From: Antrihabitans auranticaus
Lineage (GTDB): Bacteria; Actinomycetota; Actinomycetes; Mycobacteriales; Mycobacteriaceae
Direction of reading: 5' to 3'
Length of the DNA stretch: 64,000 bases
Assembly (NCBI RefSeq): GCF_016481275.1
Contig: NZ_JAEMNW010000004.1
Location: 644,308 to 708,307 of the forward strand
A model generated the notes under the pieces. That model saw only the letters and a list, made by a program, of their open reading frames with translations. It searched no databases and had not been told where the DNA came from. Each line of letters starts with the position of its first letter. Positions within the stretch are counted from its first letter, which is position 1. Positions 42,634 to 51,969 of the stretch are shown here, in pieces. The translations under genes and the position numbers were made by a program.

Positions 42634-43673
42634 TGGCAGTCCTGGAGGTACTCGGGAAGATTCAACTGCTGGGCTCGGCCGCTGACCGCGCACATCCATG
42701 CGTCGACCAGTGGGCCTGCCGGAGCGTTGAGATCGATGTCGTTGGCGGTCCCGCTTGCGTTCGCGATGTTGCGGAACGGCACGGGCAGAATCTGGAAGAT
42801 GTTGCGCAGCAAATCGTCATGTCGCGCGATGAGGCCGGAGAGCTCGGCCAGTTCGCCCAGCATTTGATCGACCTGTGGCTGGTCGTCGACGACGACCTCG
42901 TGCAGTGCGTGCACCAGGCGGGTGGTGGAATCGAAGAGTCCGGTCAGGGCGGCACGGCGATTCAGGAGTTCGAGCAGCAACTCGCGACCCTGCACGATCA
43001 ATGCCCCCAGGTCGCCCTGCTGACTGCGGATCAAGCCGGCGATCCGGTCGGTGCCGGCCAGGAGCGATCCAATTTCGTCCCGTCGGTCGGCGACGACCTC
43101 GGACAGAGCGCCGATGTTGCCGAGCAGTTGGGGTACGAGTGCGGGAGTTCCCTCGAGTTGCTGGGCGAGCAGCGTCATCGATTCGCCGATCCGTTTCGTA
43201 TCTACCTGCTCGAATGTGGTTGTCGCGTCGCGCAATGCGGCTTGCAGGTCGTAGGGCACCGACGTGTTGCTCAGCGGTATGCGCCGGTCGGGGAGCGCAA
43301 CGTCTCCTGCCGGTTGGAGTTCGATATAGCGAGAACCGAGCAGGGTCGTCAGCTTGATCGCGGCCAGTGTGTCGGCACCGATCGCGACGTCGTCGTCGAT
43401 CCGCATCGTGACGAGTACGTGGTCACTGTCGAGCCGTGCGCCCTCGACGGAACCGACACTGATCCCAGCGACCGTCACATCGTCGCCCGGTCGAATCTGC
43501 GCCGCCTGCAGGAATTCCGCCGTGTAGGACTGGGTCCCGAGTCCGAGGTTTCCGGTCACAACGACAGCTGCCACGACGAGCATCACCGCGACGAGCGCGA
43601 CGACGCCGAGGCTGATTTTCGAGTAGCGCTCCAAAGGTCGGGTCTTGAACGATGGTCGTCTCATGGTGGTCAC
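42630..43673 (-). CDS. mceC: Mce family protein MceC
   Basis: 347 residues from GTG 43673, overlapping the mceB stop (GTGA). Membrane helix LGVVALVAVMLVVAAVVVTG, MlaD domain (GDDVTVAGISVGSVEGARL), and helical C-terminal part. Third Mce subunit. Confidence 0.88.
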   Translation of the reverse strand: MTTMRRPSFKTRPLERYSKISLGVVALVAVMLVVAAVVVTGNLGLGTQSYTAEFLQAAQIRPGDDVTVAGISVGSVEGARLDSDHVLVTMRIDDDVAIGADTLAAIKLTTLLGSRYIELQPAGDVALPDRRIPLSNTSVPYDLQAALRDATTTFEQVDTKRIGESMTLLAQQLEGTPALVPQLLGNIGALSEVVADRRDEIGSLLAGTDRIAGLIRSQQGDLGALIVQGRELLLELLNRRAALTGLFDSTTRLVHALHEVVVDDQPQVDQMLGELAELSGLIARHDDLLRNIFQILPVPFRNIANASGTANDIDLNAPAGPLVDAWMCAVSGRAQQLNLPEYLQDCQ

Positions 43674-44707
43674 CTACAGATCGGTGAGTGTCGTGGCACG
43701 CCGCCCGGCGTGGCGGTGGCGACAATTGTCGGAATGAGCTGGGACAGAGCAGGAACGAGGTTTGCATCGATATTGCAGGCGTATGTATCGACGTAGCTGC
43801 CGCTCTGACTGACGCGTGCGAGCCCTTTGAGAGCGAGCGGGAGGTTGAAGCCGAGATACGCTAGGCGGCTCGGGTCGGCAAGCACGTGACCGGTGAATCC
43901 TGTTTCGCGCGTGAGCAGTTCGTCGAGGTCGGGTTGAATCGACTGCAACACAGTCGATGTGCGGCCGCCGACGTCGGCCAACGACTCGACGGCTGATGTC
44001 AGCTCGGTTCGGCGAGTGCCGAGTTCGGTGAAAATGCGGCGGGTCTGTTCGATAATCGAAGAGAGGTCGCCGCTCTGCGCTGCGAGGTGTGCAACGACCG
44101 CGTCGAGATTGGTTATGACATCACCGAGAATGTGATCACGACCCCCAAGAGTTTCTGCGAGCGTGGTGGTTTGAGCTACCAGCGTGGTGATGGCACCGGT
44201 CCTGCCCTGCATCGCCTGGATCAGCGCCTCGGTGAGCGCGTCGACTCGATCGGGATCGAGCACGCTGAACAGCGGCTCGAACCCATTGAAGAGCAGCGCG
44301 ATGTCGAACGACGGCTCGGTTCGTTCCAGCGGAATGGTGGCACCGGGCTCCAGCGGAGCGGCTGAGCCGTCCGGACCTCTCGACAGACCGACGTACCGCT
44401 GGCCGATGATGTTCTGATAGACGATGGCAGCCTTGGTGTTTGCGTGGACAACCTGGTCTCGCTGAATTCGGAACTCCACGTTCGCGAGCGTCCCGTCGAG
44501 TGCGATGGAATCGACACGGCCCACACGCACGCCCGCGACCCGCACGTCGTCGCCGACCCGCAGACCCGACACATCGGTGAAGACGGCTGTGTACGAGTCG
44601 GTCGGGCCGCTCACGTTGCGCTGCAGTGTTGTGAACACCAGCCACGTCGCGCCGAGCGAGATCACCAGGAAGATGATCAGCCCGGTCAGTGGCCCCCGGA
44701 TGCTCAT
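43670..44707 (-). CDS. mceB: Mce family protein MceB
   Basis: 345 residues. Membrane helix GLIIFLVISLGATWLVFTT, MlaD domain with GLRVGDDVRVAGVRVGRVDS, and the C-terminal helical Mce part ending in a conserved Cys region. Second Mce subunit; overlaps mceA by 4 bases. Confidence 0.88.
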   Translation of the reverse strand: MSIRGPLTGLIIFLVISLGATWLVFTTLQRNVSGPTDSYTAVFTDVSGLRVGDDVRVAGVRVGRVDSIALDGTLANVEFRIQRDQVVHANTKAAIVYQNIIGQRYVGLSRGPDGSAAPLEPGATIPLERTEPSFDIALLFNGFEPLFSVLDPDRVDALTEALIQAMQGRTGAITTLVAQTTTLAETLGGRDHILGDVITNLDAVVAHLAAQSGDLSSIIEQTRRIFTELGTRRTELTSAVESLADVGGRTSTVLQSIQPDLDELLTRETGFTGHVLADPSRLAYLGFNLPLALKGLARVSQSGSYVDTYACNIDANLVPALSQLIPTIVATATPGGVPRHSPICR

Positions 44708-45981
44708 CGGGTTCCGTCCTGGATGTTTACAACGGTATTCCGTGCAAGCGGCCCGAGCAGGAGAGTTGTTGCCGCCGTGACGTTTCCGCCCACTATTCGC
44801 CTCAATTGTTCGGCCTCGGCGCTACTACCTACTGATCCGACGTTGCCACCGAAGGCTGCCGGTGTTGCCGTCAGCGGCGGTATCGGTGCCTGTGGCGTGA
44901 CCGGGGCATTCGCACAACTCGGTCCCGCCAGTTCGCCGTAGCGCGGGCAGTCGCTCCTGCTGTAGAGGCGGTGGGGGGTGAACGAGACGATCGTCATGAT
45001 GGTCCCGACGTTGCGTGCGGGATCCCAGTATTCGGTCATGAACTTGTCGGACACCGATCGGAGTCGCGTTGCTATGGGCAGGAAGTCGCCGGAATTGTCT
45101 GCCAGCACACCGAGCACGGGCTCGAGGTTGGTGGTGATACCGATCAGTCGTTCGATGTTGTTGTCCAGCGCAGTGCCGACTGTGGCGGTGGTGCGCAGGC
45201 CCGCGGCGAGGAAAGCGTTCAGTTGTGCGCTCTGCTCGGCGACCGTGCGTAGCGGCACCACAGACTGATGCAGCGCCTCGAGCAGGTCGGGTGTAGCAGT
45301 GTGCAGTTCGTCGAGCGCCGCGGTCAACTCAGTCAGCGTCGAGTCGGTTTCTGCAGGTGCGACAACTCGGTTCAGTTCGCCGAGCACGGTCCGCAACTGT
45401 GCACCGGCGGTGACGAGCGCGTCGCCCCGACGGTCGGTTGCCGCGGCCAGCGTGGCGAGCATGCCGACCACCGCGCTCGGCTCTTCGCGTCCCGCCGCGG
45501 CTACGAGTGCGCGCAGCTTGGTGAGGGTCGTTTGAAATTGGACGGTAGAAGCGTTGGGGTCTTGCTTGATTCGCGCGCCAGAGCGCAGGGCAGGTGCCGG
45601 ACCGTTGTCGACGAGTTGAATCGTCGACACCGCAAAGATGTTGCTCGGCACCACTCGCGCGGTGACGGATTCCGGTATGCCGCTTGCATAGTCCGGCTTC
45701 AAGTCGACTTGCACCTCGGTAGTGCGCCCGTCGGTCCCCGGCGTCACCGAACGGACGGTGCCGACGAGCACGCCGCGAAACTTCACGTCGGATTTGGCGG
45801 GTAGCCCGTCGCCGACGTCGACGAGTTCTGCGATCACGACGACGCGACTGTTCAAACTGCCGCTCGACTTCTCCACCAGCACAGCGACTGTCACCGCCAG
45901 AACGATCAGCACGACGATTCCCCGCAGGAGAAGCAGGCGGTCGGACGGGATTCTGCCGTCGGATTCGAGCGCAATCGGCAT
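44704..45981 (-). CDS. mceA: Mce family protein MceA
   Basis: 425 residues. Membrane helix LLLLRGIVVLIVLAVTVAVL, MlaD domain (AKSDVKFRGVLVGTVRSVTPG), the Mce4_CUP1-like helical region, and the late CPRYGELAGPSC pair of Cys typical of MceA. First needle subunit. Three bases after the YrbE B stop. Confidence 0.88.
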   Translation of the reverse strand: MPIALESDGRIPSDRLLLLRGIVVLIVLAVTVAVLVEKSSGSLNSRVVVIAELVDVGDGLPAKSDVKFRGVLVGTVRSVTPGTDGRTTEVQVDLKPDYASGIPESVTARVVPSNIFAVSTIQLVDNGPAPALRSGARIKQDPNASTVQFQTTLTKLRALVAAAGREEPSAVVGMLATLAAATDRRGDALVTAGAQLRTVLGELNRVVAPAETDSTLTELTAALDELHTATPDLLEALHQSVVPLRTVAEQSAQLNAFLAAGLRTTATVGTALDNNIERLIGITTNLEPVLGVLADNSGDFLPIATRLRSVSDKFMTEYWDPARNVGTIMTIVSFTPHRLYSRSDCPRYGELAGPSCANAPVTPQAPIPPLTATPAAFGGNVGSVGSSAEAEQLRRIVGGNVTAATTLLLGPLARNTVVNIQDGTR

Positions 45982-45984
45982 CGG

Positions 45985-46839
45985 TCAACCACCGAACCGT
46001 GCACCGGCGTCGACGCCCCAGAAAGCCATCGTCAGAAGGGTATTGGTGACAATGATGAGCGTGATCGAAGCGCGCATTGCGCGCCCTGCCGCGATCCCGA
46101 CTCCCTGCGGACCGCCCGAGGCGTAGAAACCGTAGTAGCACTGGATCGTTGCGGCGATGAGGACGAAGACCACAGCCTTGATCACCGAGTACGCGATATC
46201 GGACGCGCTCAGGAACAGGCCGAAGTAGTGCTGGTAGGTCCCGAACGACGGTCCACCGGCGAGACCGACAACGACCTGGCACGCGACGTAGCTGACCCCG
46301 AGGCAAACGACGTAGAGGGGGAGTACGGCGATGATCGACGCCATCATTCGGGTGGTGACCAGATACGGAATCGATCTGATGGCAATGGTTTCCAGCGCAT
46401 CGATCTCCTCGGCGATTCGCATCGCGCCGAGTTGTGCGGTGAACCGGCATCCCGCCTGCGCGGCGAACGCGAGGGCCGCCATGATCGGCGCGAGCTCGCG
46501 CGTCGATACGAACGAGGAGATGAGTCCGGTGGCGGGTCCGAGCCCCATGAGGTTCAGGGCGTTGTAGCCCTCGATTCCGATGAGTGCACCAGCAGTCGCT
46601 CCGAGAACGATGATTACGGCGCCGGTGCCGCCGCCGACGACGATCGAACCGTTGCCCCACGTCACGTTCTTCACCAGTCGGGCAAGTTCGGCGCGGTAGT
46701 GCCGCAGCACGACCGGAACGGAGCACACGGCACGTACGAAGAACGACGCCATGTAGCCGATCCGCATGATCGGTCGCAGTGTGGCCGTCGAGAAGTCGAC
46801 AACGTGCCGGATGCCGAGCGGGTAATACGTGGCTGCCAT
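45985..46839 (-). CDS. yrbEB: YrbE/MlaE-type ABC permease, second subunit
   Basis: 284 residues with about five membrane helices. ELAPIMAALAFAAQAGCRFTAQLGAMRIAEEIDALE is the conserved MlaE/YrbE cytoplasmic loop with its EExxAL-type contact to the ATPase. Forms the heterodimeric inner-membrane channel with the preceding gene. The Mkl/MceG ATPase is not in this window, as is usual. Confidence 0.9.
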   Translation of the reverse strand: MAATYYPLGIRHVVDFSTATLRPIMRIGYMASFFVRAVCSVPVVLRHYRAELARLVKNVTWGNGSIVVGGGTGAVIIVLGATAGALIGIEGYNALNLMGLGPATGLISSFVSTRELAPIMAALAFAAQAGCRFTAQLGAMRIAEEIDALETIAIRSIPYLVTTRMMASIIAVLPLYVVCLGVSYVACQVVVGLAGGPSFGTYQHYFGLFLSASDIAYSVIKAVVFVLIAATIQCYYGFYASGGPQGVGIAAGRAMRASITLIIVTNTLLTMAFWGVDAGARFGG

Positions 46840-46840
46840 C

Positions 46841-47710
46841 TCAGAGCCCGTTCCGTGGAAACACGAGAACGTACAGCTGGGTGAAGACGACGTTGACGAT
46901 CATCAGCTGAATGATCGATGCGACGACGGCGGCGTTCACCGAGTTCGCGACTCCGGACGGTCCGCCTTCGGTCGAGAATCCCTTGTCGCAGCTGACAATT
47001 GTGACGATCGCTCCGAATACTGCTGCCTTGAAGAGCGTCAGCACGAGATCGCCGACGGTTGCGAAAGAGGCAAATGTCGCGACGAAGCTTCCGGGCGTGC
47101 CGGATTGGACGAAAGTCGTGAACAGGTAGCCGGCGAGGAATCCGACGAAGCACGTCAGGCCCGTCAGGGTGATACCGACGACGATGCCCGCAGCAAGCCG
47201 CGGCACAACCAGGCGACGCAGTACCGATACGCCCATGACTTCCATGGCGTCGAGTTCGTCCCGGATGCGCCGCGAACCGAGGTCGGCGCAGATCGCCGAG
47301 CCGACCGCCGACGCCATGAGGATCGCGGTGACCATCGGTGCGCCCTGCCGTATCACTGCCAGTCCGCTGGCTGCGCCGGCCAGCGACGTTGCGCCGACCT
47401 GTCCAGCGAGTAAACCGAACTGGATCGCCAGCGTCACCCCGATGGGGATGGCGACGCACAGCGTGGGCACGACCGCCGTGCCTGCCATGAAGGCTGCCTG
47501 CCGCACGAATTCCTTGAACGGAAAGCGGCGGCCCGCGATGTCGAGCGCTAGATATTGGAACGAACGTACGCCGAGTACGAACTGGCTACCTACGGTGCCG
47601 AGCGCGGCGAGCGGGTGGCGCTTCACGTAACCGTTTGCCCAGGATCGGATTTCGTCACGAGCGGGATCGCGAACGGTCGACAGTGGGATGTCCACAGTGC
47701 GTTCGCTCAT
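46841..47710 (-). CDS. yrbEA: YrbE/MlaE-type ABC permease, first subunit
   Basis: 289 residues from ATG 47710; a longer reading to 47731 would run into the operator. Five hydrophobic segments; APMVTAILMASAVGSAICADLGSRRIRDELDAMEVMG is the MlaE ATPase-contact loop. First gene of the nine-gene mce operon. The TetR-type palindrome 47733-47749 lies 23 bases before the start. Confidence 0.9.
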   Translation of the reverse strand: MSERTVDIPLSTVRDPARDEIRSWANGYVKRHPLAALGTVGSQFVLGVRSFQYLALDIAGRRFPFKEFVRQAAFMAGTAVVPTLCVAIPIGVTLAIQFGLLAGQVGATSLAGAASGLAVIRQGAPMVTAILMASAVGSAICADLGSRRIRDELDAMEVMGVSVLRRLVVPRLAAGIVVGITLTGLTCFVGFLAGYLFTTFVQSGTPGSFVATFASFATVGDLVLTLFKAAVFGAIVTIVSCDKGFSTEGGPSGVANSVNAAVVASIIQLMIVNVVFTQLYVLVFPRNGL

Positions 47711-47732
47711 TTCGCCGCCATCCCGAGTCAAA

Positions 47733-47749
47733 TTAGAATAATCCTCTAA
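47733..47749. promoter_or_regulatory. TetR operator before the mce operon
   Basis: TTAGAATAATCCTCTAA, palindromic at its ends. Differs at two of 17 bases from the reverse complement of the site at 37774-37790. Placed where a repressor would block the mce promoter. Confidence 0.72.
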
Positions 47750-47804
47750 TAAGGACCGGACTCAGGTTAAGCGCATGGAGGACAAAGCGTCAATAGGGCT
47801 GTGG

Positions 47805-47853
47805 CCCCGTGCGCGGTTAGGAAGTCCAGGGACCGCTAACCGCGCACAGGGGG
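47805..47853. repeat. dispersed palindromic repeat, copy 3
   Basis: Arms CCCCGTGCGCGGTTAGG and GCTAACCGCGCACAGGGGG, with outer GGGCTG/CAGCCC pairing that extends it to 47796-47864. In opposite orientation to copy 1 judged by the centre. The rest of the 47711-47912 gap holds only the mce operator and the hairpin at 47883. Confidence 0.75.
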
Positions 47854-47882
47854 CGCAGCCCCTGAGATAATGATCTCGCCGT

Positions 47883-47907
47883 CCTAGCCTGCTGAGATCA
47901 GGCTAGG
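47883..47907 (-). terminator. terminator hairpin after the 25-aa ORF
   Basis: CCTAGCCTG and CAGGCTAGG form a perfect 9-base stem with a 7-base loop, 5 bases downstream of the small ORF stop on the minus strand. No U-tract is seen, as is common in actinobacteria. Confidence 0.6.
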
Positions 47908-47912
47908 CCGGT

Positions 47913-47990
47913 TCACAACCCGATGCTGCTGCCCGTCGACGAGAACAGCCCCATCAGCACTGTGAGCCATGATGTGCTCGATGATCCCAT
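47913..47990 (-). CDS. 25-residue hydrophobic small protein
   Basis: ATG 47990 is preceded by a near-perfect AAGGAGG (48000-48006) at 9-base spacing, the strongest ribosome site in this region, and the frame runs 25 codons to TGA followed at once by a perfect hairpin. The peptide is Ser-rich at both ends with a hydrophobic middle (SWLTVLMGLF). It sits 51 bases after the acyltransferase gene as the last cistron of the operon. Not recognised; could be a membrane micropeptide. No database check was possible. Confidence 0.5.
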   Translation of the reverse strand: MGSSSTSWLTVLMGLFSSTGSSIGL

Positions 47991-48041
47991 TTTGCGATTC
48001 CTCCTTCCGGTTGTGAGTTGCGGTGGTTGGCGTGTGCTCCC

Positions 48042-48809
48042 TTACCCCAGCAATGGCGTCCGGTCGCGAGTCATCGTGGTGAGAGTTTCTTGCATCCGGG
48101 TCTCCACCCGTGCGCCGAATTCGTCCGAACTCTCGGCAGAGTGTGGGTTCATTGGGTTCAGCACTGTCGTCGATAGCTTCGTGGGTAATGGCAGATAGGG
48201 AAGTAGCCCCACAGCACCGACATTGAGACCCCACGGAACAGACACGGATACGGGAAAGCACTTCAGCCGAAGGAGCTTGTTCAGCTTCAACGCGCGCGCT
48301 ACGCGTGAGCCGTCGGAAATGACCACCAGTGATTCGCCGGCGCCGGCGGTGACGATCGGAACGATCGGTACCCCCAACTCCATTGCGAGCCGCGCAAATC
48401 CGCGCCGGCCCGAGAATACGATCCGGTTGCGATCCGACCATGACTTGAAGGCATCCGCGTCGCCACCGGGAACGACGGCGACGTGGTGGCCCGCTTCGAA
48501 GGCTGCCTGCGCCGACGCTCGACTTGCAGGTTGCAGACCCATCGGTTCGAGCAAGTGCCCCAACTTCAGAGTCCACGCCATTTGATGGGTCAGGGTCGTG
48601 ATGGGACGCGCTAGTTGCATTTCATCGAAGGCCGCCAACGTCGCCAGCGCGTTCAAGTCGAACAGGCCGCCGAAACCGTGATTGGCGACGAAAAGTACTG
48701 GTTGGTCGAACTTTTCGTCTGGAATCGTGAGGTCCAGGCGATGGTAGTGCCGTACGTACTCGATTCCGAATCTGCGGGCCGCCGCGAATTTCGTCGCCGG
48801 CGGTGTCAA
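48042..48809 (-). CDS. lysophospholipid acyltransferase-like protein (PlsC superfamily)
   Basis: 255 residues from TTG 48809, which overlaps the amidohydrolase stop (TTGA). FVANHGFGGLFDLNAL is the acyltransferase motif I in the NHxxG...D form of actinobacterial relatives; AVVPGGDADAF and GVPIVPIVTAG match motifs III and IV. Would transfer an acyl chain from acyl-CoA to an alcohol or glycerolipid at the membrane. Its place at the end of a meta-cleavage operon is unexpected. Confidence 0.75.
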   Translation of the reverse strand: MTPPATKFAAARRFGIEYVRHYHRLDLTIPDEKFDQPVLFVANHGFGGLFDLNALATLAAFDEMQLARPITTLTHQMAWTLKLGHLLEPMGLQPASRASAQAAFEAGHHVAVVPGGDADAFKSWSDRNRIVFSGRRGFARLAMELGVPIVPIVTAGAGESLVVISDGSRVARALKLNKLLRLKCFPVSVSVPWGLNVGAVGLLPYLPLPTKLSTTVLNPMNPHSAESSDEFGARVETRMQETLTTMTRDRTPLLG

Positions 48810-49948
48810 CCGACTGCAGCTGCGAGTCGTGGCAGCTCTCGCAACGGGTTGGTGCGCTCGATTTCGACTCGTTCTTCCGCACTGAACGTTTCGCTCAACT
48901 GCGGGGCGGGATCCCCGGCGCCGTTGTAGATGATCGATGCGAAGGGCCAGTCCGTGCCGAAGACGATGTGCTGTCGCTGAGTGACGGCTAGCACGCTGAG
49001 CATTTCGGCCGGCGCATCGCTCAGGGCGGTGTCGTAGTAGAACGACTCGATCAGGCGCTTGGAATCGAAAAGTGACACAGTGGGAACGCCCGCAGGCCAA
49101 TTCTGGCCGACGACAGAATTGCTCAGTAGCCCTAGCCGATTCGACAGGAAGGGCACCGTCCCACCGGCATGTGACAGTTGGAACCGAATCCGTGGATAGC
49201 GGTTCATGGTGCCACTGGTGATCATCGTCGCCGCAGCGCGCGTGGTGTCGAATGGGTACTCGACGAGAAAATCGGGCAATGTTGCGGGCTTGGCATCGTC
49301 GGGAATCGATCCGGGATGCACGAATACGTATGCGCTACGCGCATTCAACGCAATCATCAACGGTTCGAAGCGAGGGTCGCCGAGGTAGATGCCGTCATAT
49401 GCACTCAACAGGACTACGCCGTCGAGATGCAACACGTCCAGTGCATACTCGACCTCGGCGATCGACGCCAGGACGTCCGGCATAGGAAGCACCGCAAACC
49501 CACCGAATCGTGTTGGGTGCGAACGAAACAGGTCAGCGGCGTACGAATTGCAATAGCGAGCCATATCTATCGCTTCGCGCCCGCGCAGGAAACCTACGCC
49601 GGGGTCCGAGATCGACAACGTTTGCGCCTGGATGCCGTATGCGTCCATGAACCCGATCGCGGCTTCGGGCGACCACTGCGGCAACGGGAATCCGCCGGCT
49701 GTAAACATGCCGCGCGAAATCATCGCATTGCGGTAGTCGGGCGGCAGGAAATGAGCGTGCATGTCGATGCGGTAGTTGCCGCTCGGCAGCTGCTCACGAC
49801 GAAATGGGCTGGTCCGTACGCCGACCGGTGCTGCGGTTGCTGCGCGCGCGCCGACCAGCGACGCGCCTGCGACCCCGGCCGCCGCCGCGGCAGAAGTTCC
49901 CAGTAATTTGCGACGACTCCAGGTCGTAGCGGGCTTGTCGTCGTTCAC
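48806..49948 (-). CDS. Tat-exported amidohydrolase-family (ACMSD-like) protein
   Basis: 380 residues. The N-terminus has a twin-arginine signal (SRRKLLG with Arg12-Arg13, then an Ala-rich core to ARAATAAP), so it is exported folded. The mature part is an amidohydrolase_2 barrel: metal-binding HxH in IDMHAHF, HPGSIP, LSHAGGTVP, and Asp in FGTDWPF. This group includes decarboxylases such as ACMSD and 6-methylsalicylate decarboxylase, and hydrolases. Probably converts an aromatic or carboxylated precursor outside the membrane before uptake. 33 bases after mhpE. Confidence 0.8.
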   Translation of the reverse strand: MNDDKPATTWSRRKLLGTSAAAAAGVAGASLVGARAATAAPVGVRTSPFRREQLPSGNYRIDMHAHFLPPDYRNAMISRGMFTAGGFPLPQWSPEAAIGFMDAYGIQAQTLSISDPGVGFLRGREAIDMARYCNSYAADLFRSHPTRFGGFAVLPMPDVLASIAEVEYALDVLHLDGVVLLSAYDGIYLGDPRFEPLMIALNARSAYVFVHPGSIPDDAKPATLPDFLVEYPFDTTRAAATMITSGTMNRYPRIRFQLSHAGGTVPFLSNRLGLLSNSVVGQNWPAGVPTVSLFDSKRLIESFYYDTALSDAPAEMLSVLAVTQRQHIVFGTDWPFASIIYNGAGDPAPQLSETFSAEERVEIERTNPLRELPRLAAAVG

Positions 49949-49981
49949 GAGACCCCAATTCCTTGATGATGGTTGCGAAAG

Positions 49982-51001
49982 CTATTGCGATACAACAGTT
50001 TTATCTGCGAGATCGAGCGCAATGTCGATCAGCATGTCTTCCTGGCCGCCGACCAGGCAGCGTCGTCCCGCTTCGACCAACAGGTCGCGCGCGTCCACGC
50101 CATAGCGGCTGGACGCGGTCTCCGCGTGCCGCAGAAAGCTGGAGTACACGCCCGCGAAACCGAGGGTGAGTGTGTCGCGGTCTACCCGAACCGGCCGATC
50201 TTGCAGCGGGCGGACCAAGTCGTCGGCAGCGTCCTCGAGGGCGAACAGATCGCAACCGTGGTCCCAGCCGAGTCGTTCGGCTGCGGCGATGAACACCTCG
50301 AGTGGGGCGTTGCCGGCGCCGGCGCCCATGCCGGCAAGCGATGCGTCGACGCGATTGGCGCCGTGTTCCACGGCTGCAATGGAATTGGCTACTCCGAGCG
50401 ACAGATTGTGGTGTGCGTGAACGCCGATGTCGGTGCCCGGATCGAGTTCTTGGCGCAGCGCGTCGAATCGGTCGGCGACCTCACGCATTGTCAACGTCCC
50501 GCCTGAGTCGGCGAGGTAGACGCACGTTGCCCCGTACTGTTCCATCTGTTTCGCCTGTTGCGCGAGGGCCTGCGGACTTGCCATGTGGCACATCATCAGA
50601 AACCCGACGGTGTCCATCCCCAGCCTGCGACCTGCGGCAATGTGTTGGGCGGAGACGTCCGCCTCGGTGCAGTGCGTTGCCACTCGGATCGTCCGCGCGC
50701 CCGCGCTGTGGGCATCGATTAGGTTCGCAACGGTGCCGATGCCCGGCAGCAGGAGCGTTGTGACACTGGCGCGGTGGACGGCGCCTGCGACGGCTTCGAT
50801 CCATTCGAGGTCTGTGTGAGATCCGAAGCCGTAGACACAGCTCGATCCCGACAGTCCGTCGCCGTGTGCGACCTCGATGGAATCGACTCCTGCAGCATCC
50901 AAAGCTGTTGCGATGGAGATGACTTGAGGGACTGTGTAGCGATGACGGATGGCATGCATCCCATCGCGAAGCGTGACATCACTGATGTACAGGTTGTTCA
51001 T
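49982..51001 (-). CDS. mhpE: 4-hydroxy-2-oxovalerate aldolase
   Basis: 339 residues from ATG 51001, overlapping the mhpF stop by 4 bases. [16 protein letters not shown] at the start carries the metal-binding Asp and catalytic Arg; [15 protein letters not shown] gives the metal-binding His pair, and the C-terminal [19 protein letters not shown] is the dehydrogenase-contact domain. Cleaves 4-hydroxy-2-oxovalerate or a longer homologue to pyruvate and an aldehyde, channelled to the partner dehydrogenase. Confidence 0.92.
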   Translation of the reverse strand: MNNLYISDVTLRDGMHAIRHRYTVPQVISIATALDAAGVDSIEVAHGDGLSGSSCVYGFGSHTDLEWIEAVAGAVHRASVTTLLLPGIGTVANLIDAHSAGARTIRVATHCTEADVSAQHIAAGRRLGMDTVGFLMMCHMASPQALAQQAKQMEQYGATCVYLADSGGTLTMREVADRFDALRQELDPGTDIGVHAHHNLSLGVANSIAAVEHGANRVDASLAGMGAGAGNAPLEVFIAAAERLGWDHGCDLFALEDAADDLVRPLQDRPVRVDRDTLTLGFAGVYSSFLRHAETASSRYGVDARDLLVEAGRRCLVGGQEDMLIDIALDLADKTVVSQ

Positions 51002-51969
51002 CGCGCCGCACCGACTGCGCGCACGGAACGAAGCGCGATACGTTCGGCGGTAGCCAACGCCGCCGACGTCATGATGTCGAGGTTGCCGGCGTAGGCCGGC
51101 AGGTAGTGCGCGGCACCGGTAACTTCGAGCATGACGGTTACGCGAGTGCCCACGAACGGACCCTCGGCGGGAATGTTCAGCGCATTGGTCTGGTCGAAGG
51201 TTTCGAACTGCACCTGCTGCTTCAGCCTGAAGCCAGGAACGTAGGCCTTGACCCTGTCGACCATCGCGAGAATCGATGCTTCGATCTCGGCGTGCCGACA
51301 GTCGCCCTCGACGAGGCAATACACGGTATTGCGCATCAGGATCGGCGGATCGGCCGGGTTGATGATGATCACGGCCTTACCCCGCCGAGCGCCGCCGACC
51401 TCCTCGAGCGCGCGTGCGGTGGTTTCGGTGAATTCGTCGATGTTCGCTCGGGTGCCCGGACCGGCCGATCGCGAAGAAATCGACGACACGATCTCGGCAT
51501 AGGCCACCGTTGCCGACTCGCCCACGGCGGCCACGATGGGTACGGTCGCTTGCCCGCCGCAGGTGACCATGTTCAAGTTCGGCGCAGCCAAATGAGAGTC
51601 CAGGTTCACCACCGGCACACAGAGCGGGCCGATCGATGCGGGTGTCAAATCGAGGACCTGCACACCAGTGGGCTCGAGAATCGCCCAATTATGCTGGTGT
51701 GCAGTAGCGGACGTCGCGTCGAACACGATCTTGATCGCATCGAAGTCAGGCATGGCGAGGAGCCCGCCGACACCGTCCGCCGTCGTGGCCACACCGAATC
51801 GCGCAGCACGCGCCAATCCGTCGGACGCGGAGTCGATTCCGGCCATGGCGCGAACTTCGAGGATCCCGGAACTGCGGAGCAATTTGATCATCAAGTCGGT
51901 GCCGATGTTGCCCGACCCGACGATGGCGCATGGCCATGGGCGTAAGTCGGACGCGGTGTATTCGCTCAC
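50998..51969 (-). CDS. mhpF: acylating acetaldehyde dehydrogenase
   Basis: 323 residues. NAD motif [17 protein letters not shown], catalytic Cys137 in [12 protein letters not shown], and C-terminal [15 protein letters not shown] match MhpF/DmpF. Oxidises acetaldehyde or propionaldehyde to the acyl-CoA in complex with the aldolase. A few residues longer at the N-terminus than DmpF. Overlaps both neighbours by 4 bases. Confidence 0.92.
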   Translation of the reverse strand: MSEYTASDLRPWPCAIVGSGNIGTDLMIKLLRSSGILEVRAMAGIDSASDGLARAARFGVATTADGVGGLLAMPDFDAIKIVFDATSATAHQHNWAILEPTGVQVLDLTPASIGPLCVPVVNLDSHLAAPNLNMVTCGGQATVPIVAAVGESATVAYAEIVSSISSRSAGPGTRANIDEFTETTARALEEVGGARRGKAVIIINPADPPILMRNTVYCLVEGDCRHAEIEASILAMVDRVKAYVPGFRLKQQVQFETFDQTNALNIPAEGPFVGTRVTVMLEVTGAAHYLPAYAGNLDIMTSAALATAERIALRSVRAVGAAR

